NCBI RefSeq assembly: GCF_027744825.2 | Contig: NC_071348.1 | Coordinates: 2,672,563 to 2,736,562 of the forward strand | From: Synchiropus splendidus | Lineage: Eukaryota > Chordata > Actinopteri > Syngnathiformes > Callionymidae | Length of the DNA stretch: 64,000 bases | Direction: 5' to 3' | In this document: positions 17,014-28,497 of the stretch, in pieces | How the letters are laid out: every line of letters begins with the position of its first letter | Position numbering within the stretch: position 1 is the stretch's first letter | The notes under the pieces: model-generated | What the model was told of the DNA's origin: nothing | Database searches by the model: none | Seen by the model: the letters and a program-made list of their open reading frames with translations, nothing else | Position numbers and translations under genes: made by a program

Positions 17014-20000
17014 TCATTTCTTGAAGAACTTCTTGTTGAGGAGGAAGATGAGCAGGTTGACATTGACTCGAGCTTTGTCGAACATCTTCATCACAGCCAC
17101 GCCCTCGTACTGCAGCTGCAGCAGGTCCTACACACACACATGCACACGAGTGAGGAGTCTGTCGGGACGGACCCGGGTCCAGCTGGGGTCCATCGTACCT
17201 GATACTTGAGGAGGAACTCCTCCATTTCTACACCGAGGAAGCGAGCTTTGACGTTGAAGGTTCCTTTCTCCGCCGCAGGAACAATGTCAAACACAACGTT
17301 TTTAAACCTGGAACAGGAAGACAGCGTTCAATGGCAAGTCCACAAGAAGAAAAGCCCAGAGGTAAAGGTCCTGACTGTGTGGACGGCAGGTCTTGGATCT
17401 CCAGCAGAACTCCCTTCTCCTGCAGCCGGGCAGCGCTGTAGCTCAGTGCCGGGAGCTTCTTCTTTCCCTTTGACTCTGGTGCTTTCTTGTTGTTGGATTT
17501 ACTGAACCGGAACACAAACGTATCTTATCACACCTCCAGGTGAGAAATCACTCTGGCGAGCGCATGAGCCTCACGTCACCTGTCGGTCAGGTTCTCCAAA
17601 CAGGAAGTGATGTAGTGACGGTAGTAGTCCACCTGCTCGCTGTGGAAGTCACTCTTCAGCTGCAGGCGCCTGAGAGTCTGTCGGAGCTTCACGAGCTCCG
17701 CCCCTCGCCGCTGCCGTCGGAGGCGTTGCTGCCGGATGTCCTACAGAGGGCAGCGCAACACGTCAGCACGGAGCCACACACACAGTAGCGTGGAGGCAGT
17801 TACCTTGACGACCATCTGCAGTATCTGAGTGTGAGAGTGAGGAGCCTGCAGCACGCCGAGAGCCTCCAGGCGACGAAGACTTCTTATGATCTTCCTCTTC
17901 TTCTCCTCCAGACTCAGGTTGCCGTCGGCCACCAGTGACTGGTTCCTCTTCAGCTTGTCGGGCGTGCGAGCGTCCTGCTTCGCTCGCCGCTGCATCATCC
18001 AGTCATGTCGTGCTTCCTGTTGGAGGAGGACACATGGCGGTCTGTTGGGGAATCACCGTGACACCAGCAGCAAACCATTGCAAACCTGGTCATGTGACGA
18101 GGAGGCTCGGAGCACGTCGCTCAGCGAGTCACCCGGCTGCGTTCTGACCACGTCGATGATCAGCTGCTTCGTACTGTGACGGGAAAGAAAGGCGGGTGTC
18201 AGGGCATCACCTGGACATGAGAGCTAGCCTTGAACATGCTGATGTCAACAGGACCAACCCACCTGAGCAGCAGTCCCCGGGCGTCGGGCTGCTCCTCAGA
18301 ATAGTTGAAAATATCAAACTTATTGGTCAGCATGAGAGAAACCTCCGTCTTCCCGCTCTGAGACTCCAGTCCTGCTTCACAAGCTGCAAACAAACACCAC
18401 TTCCGGTTCCATCACGAAGACATGACTGCAGTAACAAATCTCTTGTATGATTGAGAATCCATCCCGTCTCTTGCTCCACGAGGGAAAGTGAAAACAGACC
18501 TTCATATAAGCAGAGGATGCTGGGGTGGAGGTGAGTTGTACCTGCGGTGTTGGCTGCAGTGCCGAGGAGATCCTGCAGGGTGGGAACGGAGCCCACATCC
18601 CTCAGAAGAAGACGCAGAGGGTCAGACGGCTCCGGACTTAGAACATCCTGATGCTCCAGCAGCAGCTGGGGGCAAGAGCAATGATGTCATGACCGTGGCG
18701 AGCGACAACATCGCGGGTGGCTCGCTCACCTTGTGCGTGTTGAGCAGCTCGCTGACGGAGATGTAGATGACGGGCTTGTTCACGATGAGCAGCTCAGAGA
18801 ACTCGTCCACGCTGAAGCGCTCCTCGGGTTCAGGAACGTCGCACACGCTCAGCAGGAATTTCCTGTGGTACAGACGCCGTCAGCGGAAGCGCGGCTGGAC
18901 TCGTGTGTCCGCCCTGAGCTGGGACTGACCGGAACTTGCCGTGCGTGTGGCTGATGAACTGGTTGAGGGCAGCAATGTGAGCTCCATCTCCATGGAAGTG
19001 TTTGTTTGCAGCAGCCTGTTGCAACGTGCGAGCGATGGAGCCCAGGAGGTGGCGCTGCTCCGGCTGCAGACCTGAACCTGCAGAACGCTCCACCACGTCG
19101 AAACCGTCCGGCGCCACCACGGCCGGGTTCATGTAGCGGTAGTAGACCAGGTTCCCCACAATCTGAGGAGGCCGGGAGCTGGTCAGGGCTCGGATGACGC
19201 TGCAGTCCGACTATGGTCTGACAACTCACCTTGTAGATCTCATGCTCACTGGCTTTTGGGAACTTTGTCCTCAGTGTGTCCCGGAGAACCTTCGCTGTGT
19301 AGCGGAACCCGTATCTGCAGAGCAGAGAGAAGAGTGAGACCAGGAACAATGGAAAGGACAGAGGTGCAGCAAGACTGACGGCAGCTTGTGGAGGTTGGAC
19401 GTGATGGCTTTGAAGACTCGCTCCGTCAGGTTCTTCAGGGTGACGATGGCAATGTCAATGCGACGCTGGACTTCAGGGTGAGACAGCGCCTGCTCAGCAG
19501 ACACCTCGTAGGGCAGGGAGCTGCAATGGACCCGGGGTGGTGAGACAACTGGGAATAAGAACATCTGAACATGGTCATCATGTGGAGCCTGACCTCTTGT
19601 GTCCGGTCTGGCTCTCGGTTTGGTTAATCCAGGTCTTGTAGACCTCCACCGGGTCAGTCCTGATGCTCAGAGTCCGGTCCTGAAGGACATCCAACAGAGC
19701 TGGACCCAAAGTCTCCTTCAAGATGTGCTGACCATGAGCATGGCGGTAGAAGTTGACCAGCATCTTGATGACTGTGGGGTTTCCAGTGACCACATCCTGT
19801 GGCTGGTCGACCTTCAACCTGAGTGGAGGACCAAATCAGATCCAGATCCTTCAGTTGAGCCGGAAGTACCCACCTGATCTCATGCTGCAGAGCCTGGGTG
19901 AAGAGCTGCAGCAGCAGGAAGGCCTCACGGTGGCCTGCACCATAGTTAAAGAGGCTGAAGACCAACATCTCCATAAAGGCAGTGGAGCGACTCTGAGGCA

Positions 20001-23000
20001 TCAGGAAGATCAGCCGGGCCAGGTAGGAGGGCTGCGTCTAAAACACAGACTTATTACAGCTGAGTCCACCTCCAGCAGGTCCTAGGTGGTCTCACCTGCA
20101 GCAGGTAGAAGAGGTGCTGATACGCCTCCAGCCTTTCCCTCCGCTCTCGGCTCAGAGCCTTCAGACCTTTGCTCTTCTCCACGTCCATCATACCTGACAG
20201 CTGCTCCTTGTTCTTCTTGGTCAGCTTCTTGCAGTGAGACACCACTTCCTGTCAGGCGACCCAGATCAGACAAATCAAACATTTGACCTCCTTCACATGG
20301 GCAACTGGTCCAGGTTCTGACCTGGAGCGTGGCCTTGTTCCGGACCAGCAGCCCGATCTTCAGGTCCATCAGATCCAGGTCGGCCTCCAGCTGTCGGTTG
20401 AAGCGAATACTGCGGGCGACTTCCTCTCTCAGTCGCAGAAGCTCTGCCTCCCCTCTGATGTCACCATCGCCGAGTTCCAGCAGGTGAAGGAACTTCCGGA
20501 CCACAGAGAGTGGGGGTCTGTCCGAGTGCACTGGACCAGAGAGAGGAGTTCAGTATTGGCACACGGTGTGGACACCATCAGGCTGACTCACCGAGGGTCC
20601 GGTACTCCTCTCTGGCCTTATTGGCTCGGAAGAAAGCTTGGATCTTGACCACAGCGCCCACCTGTGTGGAGAGAGAGGTACTGACGCATGACAGCAACAA
20701 ACGCACGCAGGACATCAGCGACGCAACACTCACGTGGCGTCTAAAGAAGCTCAGACGGGCCTGGTACTTCCTCCGGGCCAACCACATCCTCACCACTGAC
20801 TGGATCTGAGGATGACCCAGAAGGTCATCAGGAATGATAGTAGTTGTTGTTTGTTTGCTTGTTGTTTTGCTACCTTCACTGCCGCTCGCCAGTTGCCGTA
20901 GAGGAACTGCAGCCGCCTCCTGTATGCCCTCTGCTGGACAAACCTCCGCCACTGCGACTGAGACAAAAAAAAAAACAGGAGTTGAGTCAAAACAAAATAA
21001 ATACAGTCAATGTGTGAACTGGAGCAGTGACCAGAACCTGAGTCACATCGTGTTTGTTACAAAGGTTTACATAAATAGTGATATCAGTGTCCAATAGAGG
21101 GCTCCCTGCTGCAGAGAAAAACCCTGAGCCACTCATCAAGTTAGGCTGATTAGTTTGCTAGCTTGTGGTCATAATTTTATTTCAGCGCCTTCATCAGACC
21201 AAGTTGGTCCTATGACTGTGGGAGTCAGCTCAGACCTGGATGACTACAACGGCGTCTGTGTGGCTGCGCAGGTATCGGCGGCGAGCCTCCAGCTTCTGTC
21301 TGACCAGGCAGCCGCGACACAGTGCCTGCAGACGAGTGATGAGGGCTTCACTGCCCTTCCATAAGACACTGCGACTGTACGACGATGAGATGTTGCTGAT
21401 GACTTCCTGTGGAGCAACAGGAGACAAGGGTCAGCTTGGAAGGTGGACCCCTAGTTACCCATGTGACGTTCATGCAGAAAGCGGACTTGGATCTGCTGCC
21501 GGTCCAGGAACAGGCTGTTGTGGATGAAGTCGGCAGGTGTGTCCCAGACGCCCTCCAGCCGGTTCAGGTGGAAGAAGTAGAAGGAGCCGTCCTCCAGCGG
21601 GAGCCGCACCCACGGACTCTTGTTGTCCCCTGGAACAGGACACGGTCATGTGGGTCTGGTGGGTGTCGGGCCTCTCGCGGCTCCTCACCTCTCTGGGCCT
21701 TGAGTTGGACCAGGACGCTGAGCTCCTGCTGGTACAGGGCAGCACATTGTGGGATGACTCCCTGCAGCGCCACCTCAGGCAGAGACAAAACTCGAAGAGT
21801 CTGCTTCACCCGGTTCTCCTTCACCGCTTGGTTCACTGCTGCCACCGCCAGGCACACTGAGGAAGTACAACAACACATGAAGCCCGTGTGTGAGTTAGCG
21901 AGTGTGTGTCGGAGGCACCCACTCTTCAGCGCCCTCTGACTCTGTTGATTGGCTTGCTTGACTTCCTGCTGGATGTCAGCCCACCAGAGCTCGGCGCCCG
22001 GGTCTCTGGTCAGCTGAGTTGATCGGGTCATGGAAACACAAGACGAAAGATCAAAGCAAGGCACATGACCCAACTGAGTTCTCTTCATGTATCCTACACA
22101 CACATGCACATGCACGAGGAGTCCGGCTTCATATATGAGCCAATGACGACATTACAAACAGTGACTTTGTCAGGGGTCACATGCCTAGTCCCACATCTTA
22201 GCTCACCTGGATTTTCTGCTGCCGAGCCCGGGTCAGCAGACTATGGTACCGGCTGGCGTTGGCGGGTTGCACCTCTTCCAGGCCACTAGAGGGCAGCATC
22301 AGTGCAGCCAGCAGCTTGCGAGGGTCTCCTCGGACCAAGACCTCATTGATGCGGCTCACAGCCAGGATCTCTGCAGGTCACAGTACCATGTAAGTCTTGC
22401 AGCAGGGGGCGATGTCTGGGCAGCAAGGGGAGCAGCTGTAACGTACGCTGATGTTCGTCCAGTGCTGACAAGTTCACTGAGTTGATCTCTTCCTGTAGCT
22501 GGTTCCAGCTCAGAAGATCTGATCCAGACTTCACCTCAGAGAGACGTTCGAAGTACCTGGAGCCAGCAGTGGTCAGTCAGAGTGAGTGTGCGTGTGTGCG
22601 TGTGTGTGTGAGGGGCACCTGTCCAGCAGCGACTCGTCCACTTCAGACAGTCCAGCAGCTGGACTGGCCAGCGAGGAGCTGAACTGCTGCAGGTTTCTGG
22701 TCTCCACTGCCTGATTGATGAGAGCCACAGCCGACAGCATCTCGACGGCAACAAAGAGCTCCTCCTGCTGCAGCGCCCCCTGCAGGAGAGGACAGTCCAT
22801 GCGCCTCAGTTCAACCGGGTTCAATGGGCTTGTGACTTACCTGCGGGGTCCGTCTCTGCAGCTGCTGCAGTTCCCTGTGATAAAGCGCCGCAGCAAACGC
22901 AAACACCGGCGGCAGCTGGAGGTCAGAGGTCATCAGGCAGCTGAGAGTTTGTCTGGCATCGGTGCCATGCAGAGAGGCATTCACACGCTCGAGGGCTGCT

Positions 23001-25275
23001 ACCACTGGAACACAAACAAACACTTCATCGTGTGAACATATGAGAAAGCATGCTCAGGGTCAAAGGACTCACTGCTACGGGCACTCTGGGCCTCCTGGTT
23101 GGCTGCCTTCACAGACTGCTGCAGCTCATCCGGCTCCAGAGGATCCACAGAACCATGTTCCTGAGGTCAGAGGTCAGAGGTGTGATTAGGGGAGGAGGAT
23201 GGGGAAAGCTTTATGTCAATGAGAAACCTCACAATGTCCCCACAGGGATAGCGATAAAACGTGTGTGTGTGTGTGCGAGCATGCGTGTCTACCAGAGCCT
23301 TCAGCTGCCGGTCCGTTGACAGCTGCTCCAGGTACCAGGGGCCATGGTCGGTCTGGAGGCCTCTGATCTTCAGACAAGGCAGTTGCAGCGCAGCAAGCAG
23401 TGAGATTTCATCTGCAGAGTCCAGGGCTTCATCCACCTGCTCCACTGCTGACCTCACTGGACACATGACATGGACATCACCATCACTGCCACTGATGCAG
23501 CTGGGCTGACGACTCACCGTTGACCAGGTGGATGTTGCTCTGGATCTCTTTCTGAGTCAGATACTCCTCATAGATGTCCTTCTCCTCTGAGACGCCGCCC
23601 TAACAGAAACCGAAAACTGTCAGTCCAGTGGGCCTCCACGTGAGCAGCGTAAGACCCAGGAGTCAGACTCACTCGTCCAGCGGACACCACCAGCTTCCTC
23701 CTCTTCGCCTGAAGCAGCATCTCCTGGTAGATGCTCATCAGCGCCTCCTGCAGGTCACTCAGCAGAGCATTGGGGTTCCTCAGAGCCTTGGCGGTGACCG
23801 AGATCTGACCTCGATCCAGCGCCTCGTTGATGGCAATGACAGCTGCGTGGACTGCAGACAGAGAGAGACATTGAATGGTGAAATGGCCAGCTTGGGGCAG
23901 CCGCCGCCTTGACTTCTCCACGTACCCGCTGCCTCGTCCACTGACAGCTCATTGGCCAGAATCCCTCCAATCTTATTGAATGCTGGAAGCTGGATTCCGT
24001 ATTTATCCAACTCCAGCTTCATGTTGTTGATCTCCTCCTCTGCATGCAGAATCAGAGGAGAGCGGTCAGAGAAGGTCTTCTCCATCCATTCAACCATCAA
24101 CACCTCACCTGTGAACTTGACCTTTCCACACAGGTCATCGATCTGAGGAGCCAGACCCAGGCGGTACAGGTACAAGCTGAGCACACAGACACACGTGAGC
24201 AGGAGACAGGTCCAGTAGAAGCTGCGACAGTAATAAAGCATATGATGTTCACCTGAGCGCATGGATGCAGTATACAGCTCTCGGCATGTTCTTCTTGTCG
24301 TACACGTCTGTAGTTTCCGGTTGAAAAATCTGAGGGCAACATGCCACATTGGTCATCATGTCTCGATCAGCCTTCATCGAGCAGCGATGAACAGACCGTG
24401 GGCAGCCCCAGCGACGTCATGGCTTCTCTCCAGTGGTTGATGTTGTCAGTGTGGCGGAACTGAAGACCTGCGGCCTGATGGAGGCGACACAGTCAGTTGC
24501 CCAGCTGTCAATAGATCATCATTGTTGACGGATCAAGGGACACACCTGGTAGCGCTGCTGGTCCAGGTCGTAAATCTTCTTGAGAGGGACTACCTGTGGG
24601 GCGAAGCGGTGGCCCAGTTTGGCGAGCAACACTCCGTTTCTGAGGGCCTCCTCCAGCTCTGTGGGGGCAGGAAGCTCCTCCCCTAGACAAGCCTCCATCC
24701 ACCTGCCGGTGGAAGAAGACGGTTCAGAAGGAGACAGGAGGAAGGTCCAGGACCAACCACACGAGACTGCACCACGCACCTCTTGGCCTCCTCCAACCTG
24801 CAGAGATACTGGTACACTATGTTCTGGACTCTCTGCTCATCCATCTGCTCTGCCGTCAGCCGCTCATCTGAACACAAGACCTTTCACCTGAGACATGGCA
24901 CATGACTTCTCCATCATTCTCCTGTCTTCCAGAGACCGAACAGCTGATATACTCATTTCTGATCTGTGAATCATACATCATGTGACCACCCACCACCTCT
25001 CACCATCACTCCGGATGATTTACCACAAATATGGGTGTGGACGTGTTGGACCGTTGACCCACAGTTCACACCCAAGTTCCTCAAATATGTTACTGCTGAA
25101 AAGTGACGTCACGCCACCGTGAGCGGTCATTGAACGTTTGGTTTGTGGCACGAAAAGAATGTCGCGGGTCTGTTTCCTTCACGCGCCCCCACTGCTGTGC
25201 AACGCAGATTTCAACGACACATGCACTCGATGCTCATCTCGACTCACAGCGACTCAGAGCGGCGGGCTCCGACAT
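17014..25275 (-). CDS. iqgap3: IQGAP3, Ras GTPase-activating-like scaffold
   Basis: Cytoskeletal scaffold that binds Cdc42/Rac, calmodulin and actin. About 38 short exons encode roughly 1,600 residues, the normal IQGAP length. Order: N-terminal calponin-homology domain (exons 24780-24867 to about 24108; YQYLCRLEEAKR, RNGVLLAKLGHRFAP, RHTDNINHW); coiled IQGAP repeats (about 24040-21690); WW domain (21488-21631, with W at both ends of FYFFHLNRLEGVWDTP); four IQ motifs (21236-20591); GAP-related domain (20040-18730; YYRYMNPAVVAPD, HPEVQRRIDIA); and RasGAP C-terminal domain ending LLIFLLNKKFFKK. The first coding exon (25248-25275, MSEPAALSR plus one base) was found by phase and joins to YERLTAEQMDEQR, as in human IQGAP3. 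IQGAP3 is preferred to IQGAP1 by sequence and by the adjacent TTC24, as in human 1q22. Confidence 0.95.
23188..23275 (+). repeat. Copy F of dispersed element, right end only
   Basis: In an IQGAP3 intron. A short piece keeps the ggggaaag core and the terminal motif tgtccccacagggatag, followed directly by a TG microsatellite. Only the last part of the element is present. Confidence 0.6.
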
Positions 25276-25740
25276 CCTCGTCCCGTTTCGCTTCACCCTC
25301 CTCGGTAATACAGATGTAAGTCCAGATGTCGCTCCTCTGAAGCGGACCTCACTTCGGCTTGTCGTTCGGCTCGAACACTGTTTTCCTGTCTGAAGTTTGA
25401 AAGGTGCTCCCGCGCTCTGATTGGTGGACGGAGCAGCTACTCTATTGGAGGACGCCAGCCGCGGTGCATTCTGGGTATAATAGTTCGTCGCGGAAGAGGT
25501 TAAATAAACGTATTAACTTAACTTAACGTCCACTGATACAATTACAACTGATTTGGGAATTAGATTTTTTCATCTTGTTCGTATTTTATTTTCCATTTTT
25601 CAATTGACAAACCGAGGAACCTGCCTCACCATGGCAACGACAACACGCGCGTCAGTGTTTTCAAGAGTGGGTCAGCAAAAAAAAACAACACCGTGAAACC
25701 GTGATAACTGTTTTGGGCTCCGGCTGGTGTGCGAAACGTT
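25276..25740. promoter_or_regulatory. IQGAP3/TTC24 bidirectional promoter region
   Basis: The two genes diverge, with about 0.8 kb between start codons. The region has two inverted CCAAT boxes (attgg near 25420 and 25444), a ZNF143/SBS-like site (gcattctgggtataatagt, 25466-25484), and CGGAAG, an ETS-type core, at about 25490. A donor at 25743 (ttcag|gtgagt) marks the probable end of a noncoding TTC24 first exon. Shared promoter use is inferred from layout and motifs. Confidence 0.5.
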
Positions 25741-26081
25741 CAGGTGAGTAATGTGTCGTCACTGTTCAGACACACTGCTAAGCGATATTCCACCGAGCAA
25801 ACGCGACTTCGACTTGGATGTTCTCGCGTGCGAATGTAACGAGTCTGAGACCGACAATCGGCTCACAACCCGTGCTACAGCTAAAAGTCCGTTTGCCGAA
25901 ATCCTTTGAATGTTTGAGAATTGCAGTTGGATTTGGGTCCAGGAGGGGGCAGTGCAGCACGACTTCGAGTCCCCTCGTCAGCTGGACGTTGGAGAGTGTG
26001 TACACGTGTGTCCTAGTGTACACGTCTTCACACTGTCCTTCGTCTCAATCGATGTATCACTCCTTCTGTCTCTAGTCCACC

Positions 26082-28497
26082 ATGGCCTCCGACTCTGCTC
26101 CCGAGAATGAAGAGATAAAGAGGAGGAGGAATAGGAGGGAGAAGAAGAAGAAGAAGGAGGTGAGTGAGGATGAGTCACTGGAGATCCAGATCCTGACAGG
26201 TCAGGGTCACCAGGCGCTCCAGGAAGGTCGGCCCGAAGATGCCCTGCGCTGTTTCAAAGGAGCCTTACAGGCTGCGGGGCAGGTGAGGGGTCAAATGTCA
26301 AAGCTGTGGTCCCAGCCGAGCAGACGGCCCAGCATGCTTTGCTCCCAGCTGCAGGACTCTCGGCTGCTGCGTGTCTGCTCCTTCAATCTCGGTGCTGCCT
26401 ACGTGGAAGCCGACGAACCACAGACTGGTCTGGACCTCCTGAGACGTGCTCAGCCTGGACCCAAAGCTCAGCGCCTACCAGACCTCCAGTTCAACCTGGC
26501 CGTGGCCCACAATGCACTGGGGCACCACCTGGAGGCAGCGGGCCACTTCCTGCATGCGGCACAGCTGTACAGCTCTCAGGGAGACGCTCTGAGCGAAGCA
26601 GAGGCCTGTATGCAGATGAGCCAGTGCTACAGCAAGGAGCGGGTCAGAAGCGCACAAGGTTGGACCTCAGAACTTCAGTGACTTCAGCTGACGTGTGTGT
26701 GTGTCTCTGCAGATGTGGTCTCCAGCAGCGTCTGGATTCCTTCGAGCAGCACAGAGCTATAACGTGGCCTTGAACCATGGGTCAGCAGCCGACGCCTTGA
26801 AGGAGGCTTCGGGTCACATGATCCACTCGGAGCAGTTCAGCCGTGATGACATCATCAGCACCCTGGAGGAGTGTCAGAGTCTGTCAGAAAAGATCAGCGA
26901 CTCAGAGGCTCTGGGTAACAAAGGCTTTACGGGCGGGTCGGCGGCAGCTGGCTGACGTGGCTCTGTGATTGGTCCAGGAGAGATTCTGCTGGCGGTGGGC
27001 GGCTCTTTCTGTCAGCTCCGGTGTTTCCAGGAGGCGGCCCAGTGCTTCCTGCAGGCGCTGGACTCCACCCCTCAACAGTCCCTCCTGCGAGCCAAGGCCC
27101 TGCACAACCTGGGCGCCAGTCTCAATGCGCTGGGCGACTTCACGGCAGCAGTCCAGTATCACCGCCTGGCGACCGGACTCTACGGTGAGGTCACGACCTC
27201 CCTCGCACACTATAATCCCATGACTGATGGATTTATGTCCAGGCTGGCTCGGCCTCCGTGGTGACCAGGCACGCTGCTTCAGTAACCTGGCGGTCGCCTG
27301 CAGTAGCCTCCACCAGCACGAGGGGGCAGCAGAGAGCTGGACCCACGCGCTGCAGGGCTTCAGGGATACTGGTGATTGGTCCTGATTCAGCTGATGGAGC
27401 TTGCTTGAAGAAGCCTGACCTGTAGTGACGTGTCTTCAGGTGACCCCTGGGCTCAGGTGCAGGTGTGCGAGTCATTGGCCGAGTGTTACCTCAGGCAGCA
27501 GAAGCCAGTCAAAGCTGTCCACTTCTACAAACAAGCTCTGGCCGCTCTGACCTGCTGCCAGGTGACCGGAACCGGTTCTGACCGGGTCCAGACTGGAGGC
27601 TGATATTCCATTCTGTCTGCAGGAGAGTTCTGGTTCTGCTCAGGATCGTCTCGTGGACCGCCTGTCTGCTGCACTTCAGCGAAGTCTGACAGTCCGCCAG
27701 AAGGTCACACAGTCACATGACTCACTTGGTCACTGGCTAAGCACTGAAGCTTCCTGATCCAGAGTGTCTCTCAGACTTGTCCTCTCACTCTCAAACAAGA
27801 CCCTCTGCTGACGTCAGTCTTTCTCTCTGTTACATCACAGCGTTCCACCAGACCCGGCAGGCCCCCTGGTGGACACACTCGGTATCACACCCCTGCAGAA
27901 TGCTGACTGTGGATTGAAAGATTTTGGTCTTATGTTGTGCTTTCTCTCCTGCAGAATGTGTGACTCTTCAGTACGTTCTCCCAGAGCCACATGTGAGCAC
28001 AGCACGTCTGACAGTCAAGGTGAGACCCACATGTGCCATGACGTGATAATGTCAGCAGAGCGAGGGAGGAGCCCTGGACAGGAGGCAACCACGCCTGGAC
28101 CCCCCAGGTGAGATCCTCCCACTGAGCTAGGATGTGTCAGAGTTCACACTCTCACTCACCTGTTTGTGTCAGTTTGGGCAGGTCGGACCACCACCAGCTG
28201 GGTGAGTATCTGGACCTGAACCTGGTTTTGACTCCACATAAGGCCAGGATTTAATTTCATCTGTGTTTCCAGGTGAGTCGTGGTCCGAGGGAGAGAACCT
28301 CCCAACAGACAGGTGAGTTTTGCCTATGAGGAAATGACACTCCAGCTGCTGACTGAGGGTGAGAGTTGACCTGCTGACATCCGTCCCTCAGTGCAGCCTC
28401 CTTCATCCAGGAGGTCCCGGCCGCCAGCCTGAGTGACATCCCTCAGACAGTGCCCCCTCTGGCCAGGTGGAGATCGCGCTTCTGCTCAGTCATGTAG
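26082..28497 (+). CDS. ttc24: TTC24, tetratricopeptide repeat protein
   Basis: TPR protein of unknown biochemical role. The start at 26082 lies in a good context (tccaccATGG) just after an acceptor, and the N terminus is a charged Lys/Arg/Glu stretch. Coding blocks are 26082-26642, 26713-26914, 26979-27184, 27241-27371, 27439-27559 and 27624-27700, with smaller 3' exons at about 28051-28110, 28174-28201, 28272-28311 and 28392-28497. At least six TPR units are visible (GHQALQEGRPEDALRCFKGA, FNLGAAYVEADEPQTGLDLL, HNLGASLNALGDFTAAVQYH, VKAVHFYKQALA). The 3' exons are the least certain part; joined in phase, they end in CSVM, a CAAX-like tetrapeptide. A stretch of about 42 bp at 26284-26325 could be retained or removed, as the frame stays open. 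The neighbour IQGAP3 supports the name. Confidence 0.85.
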
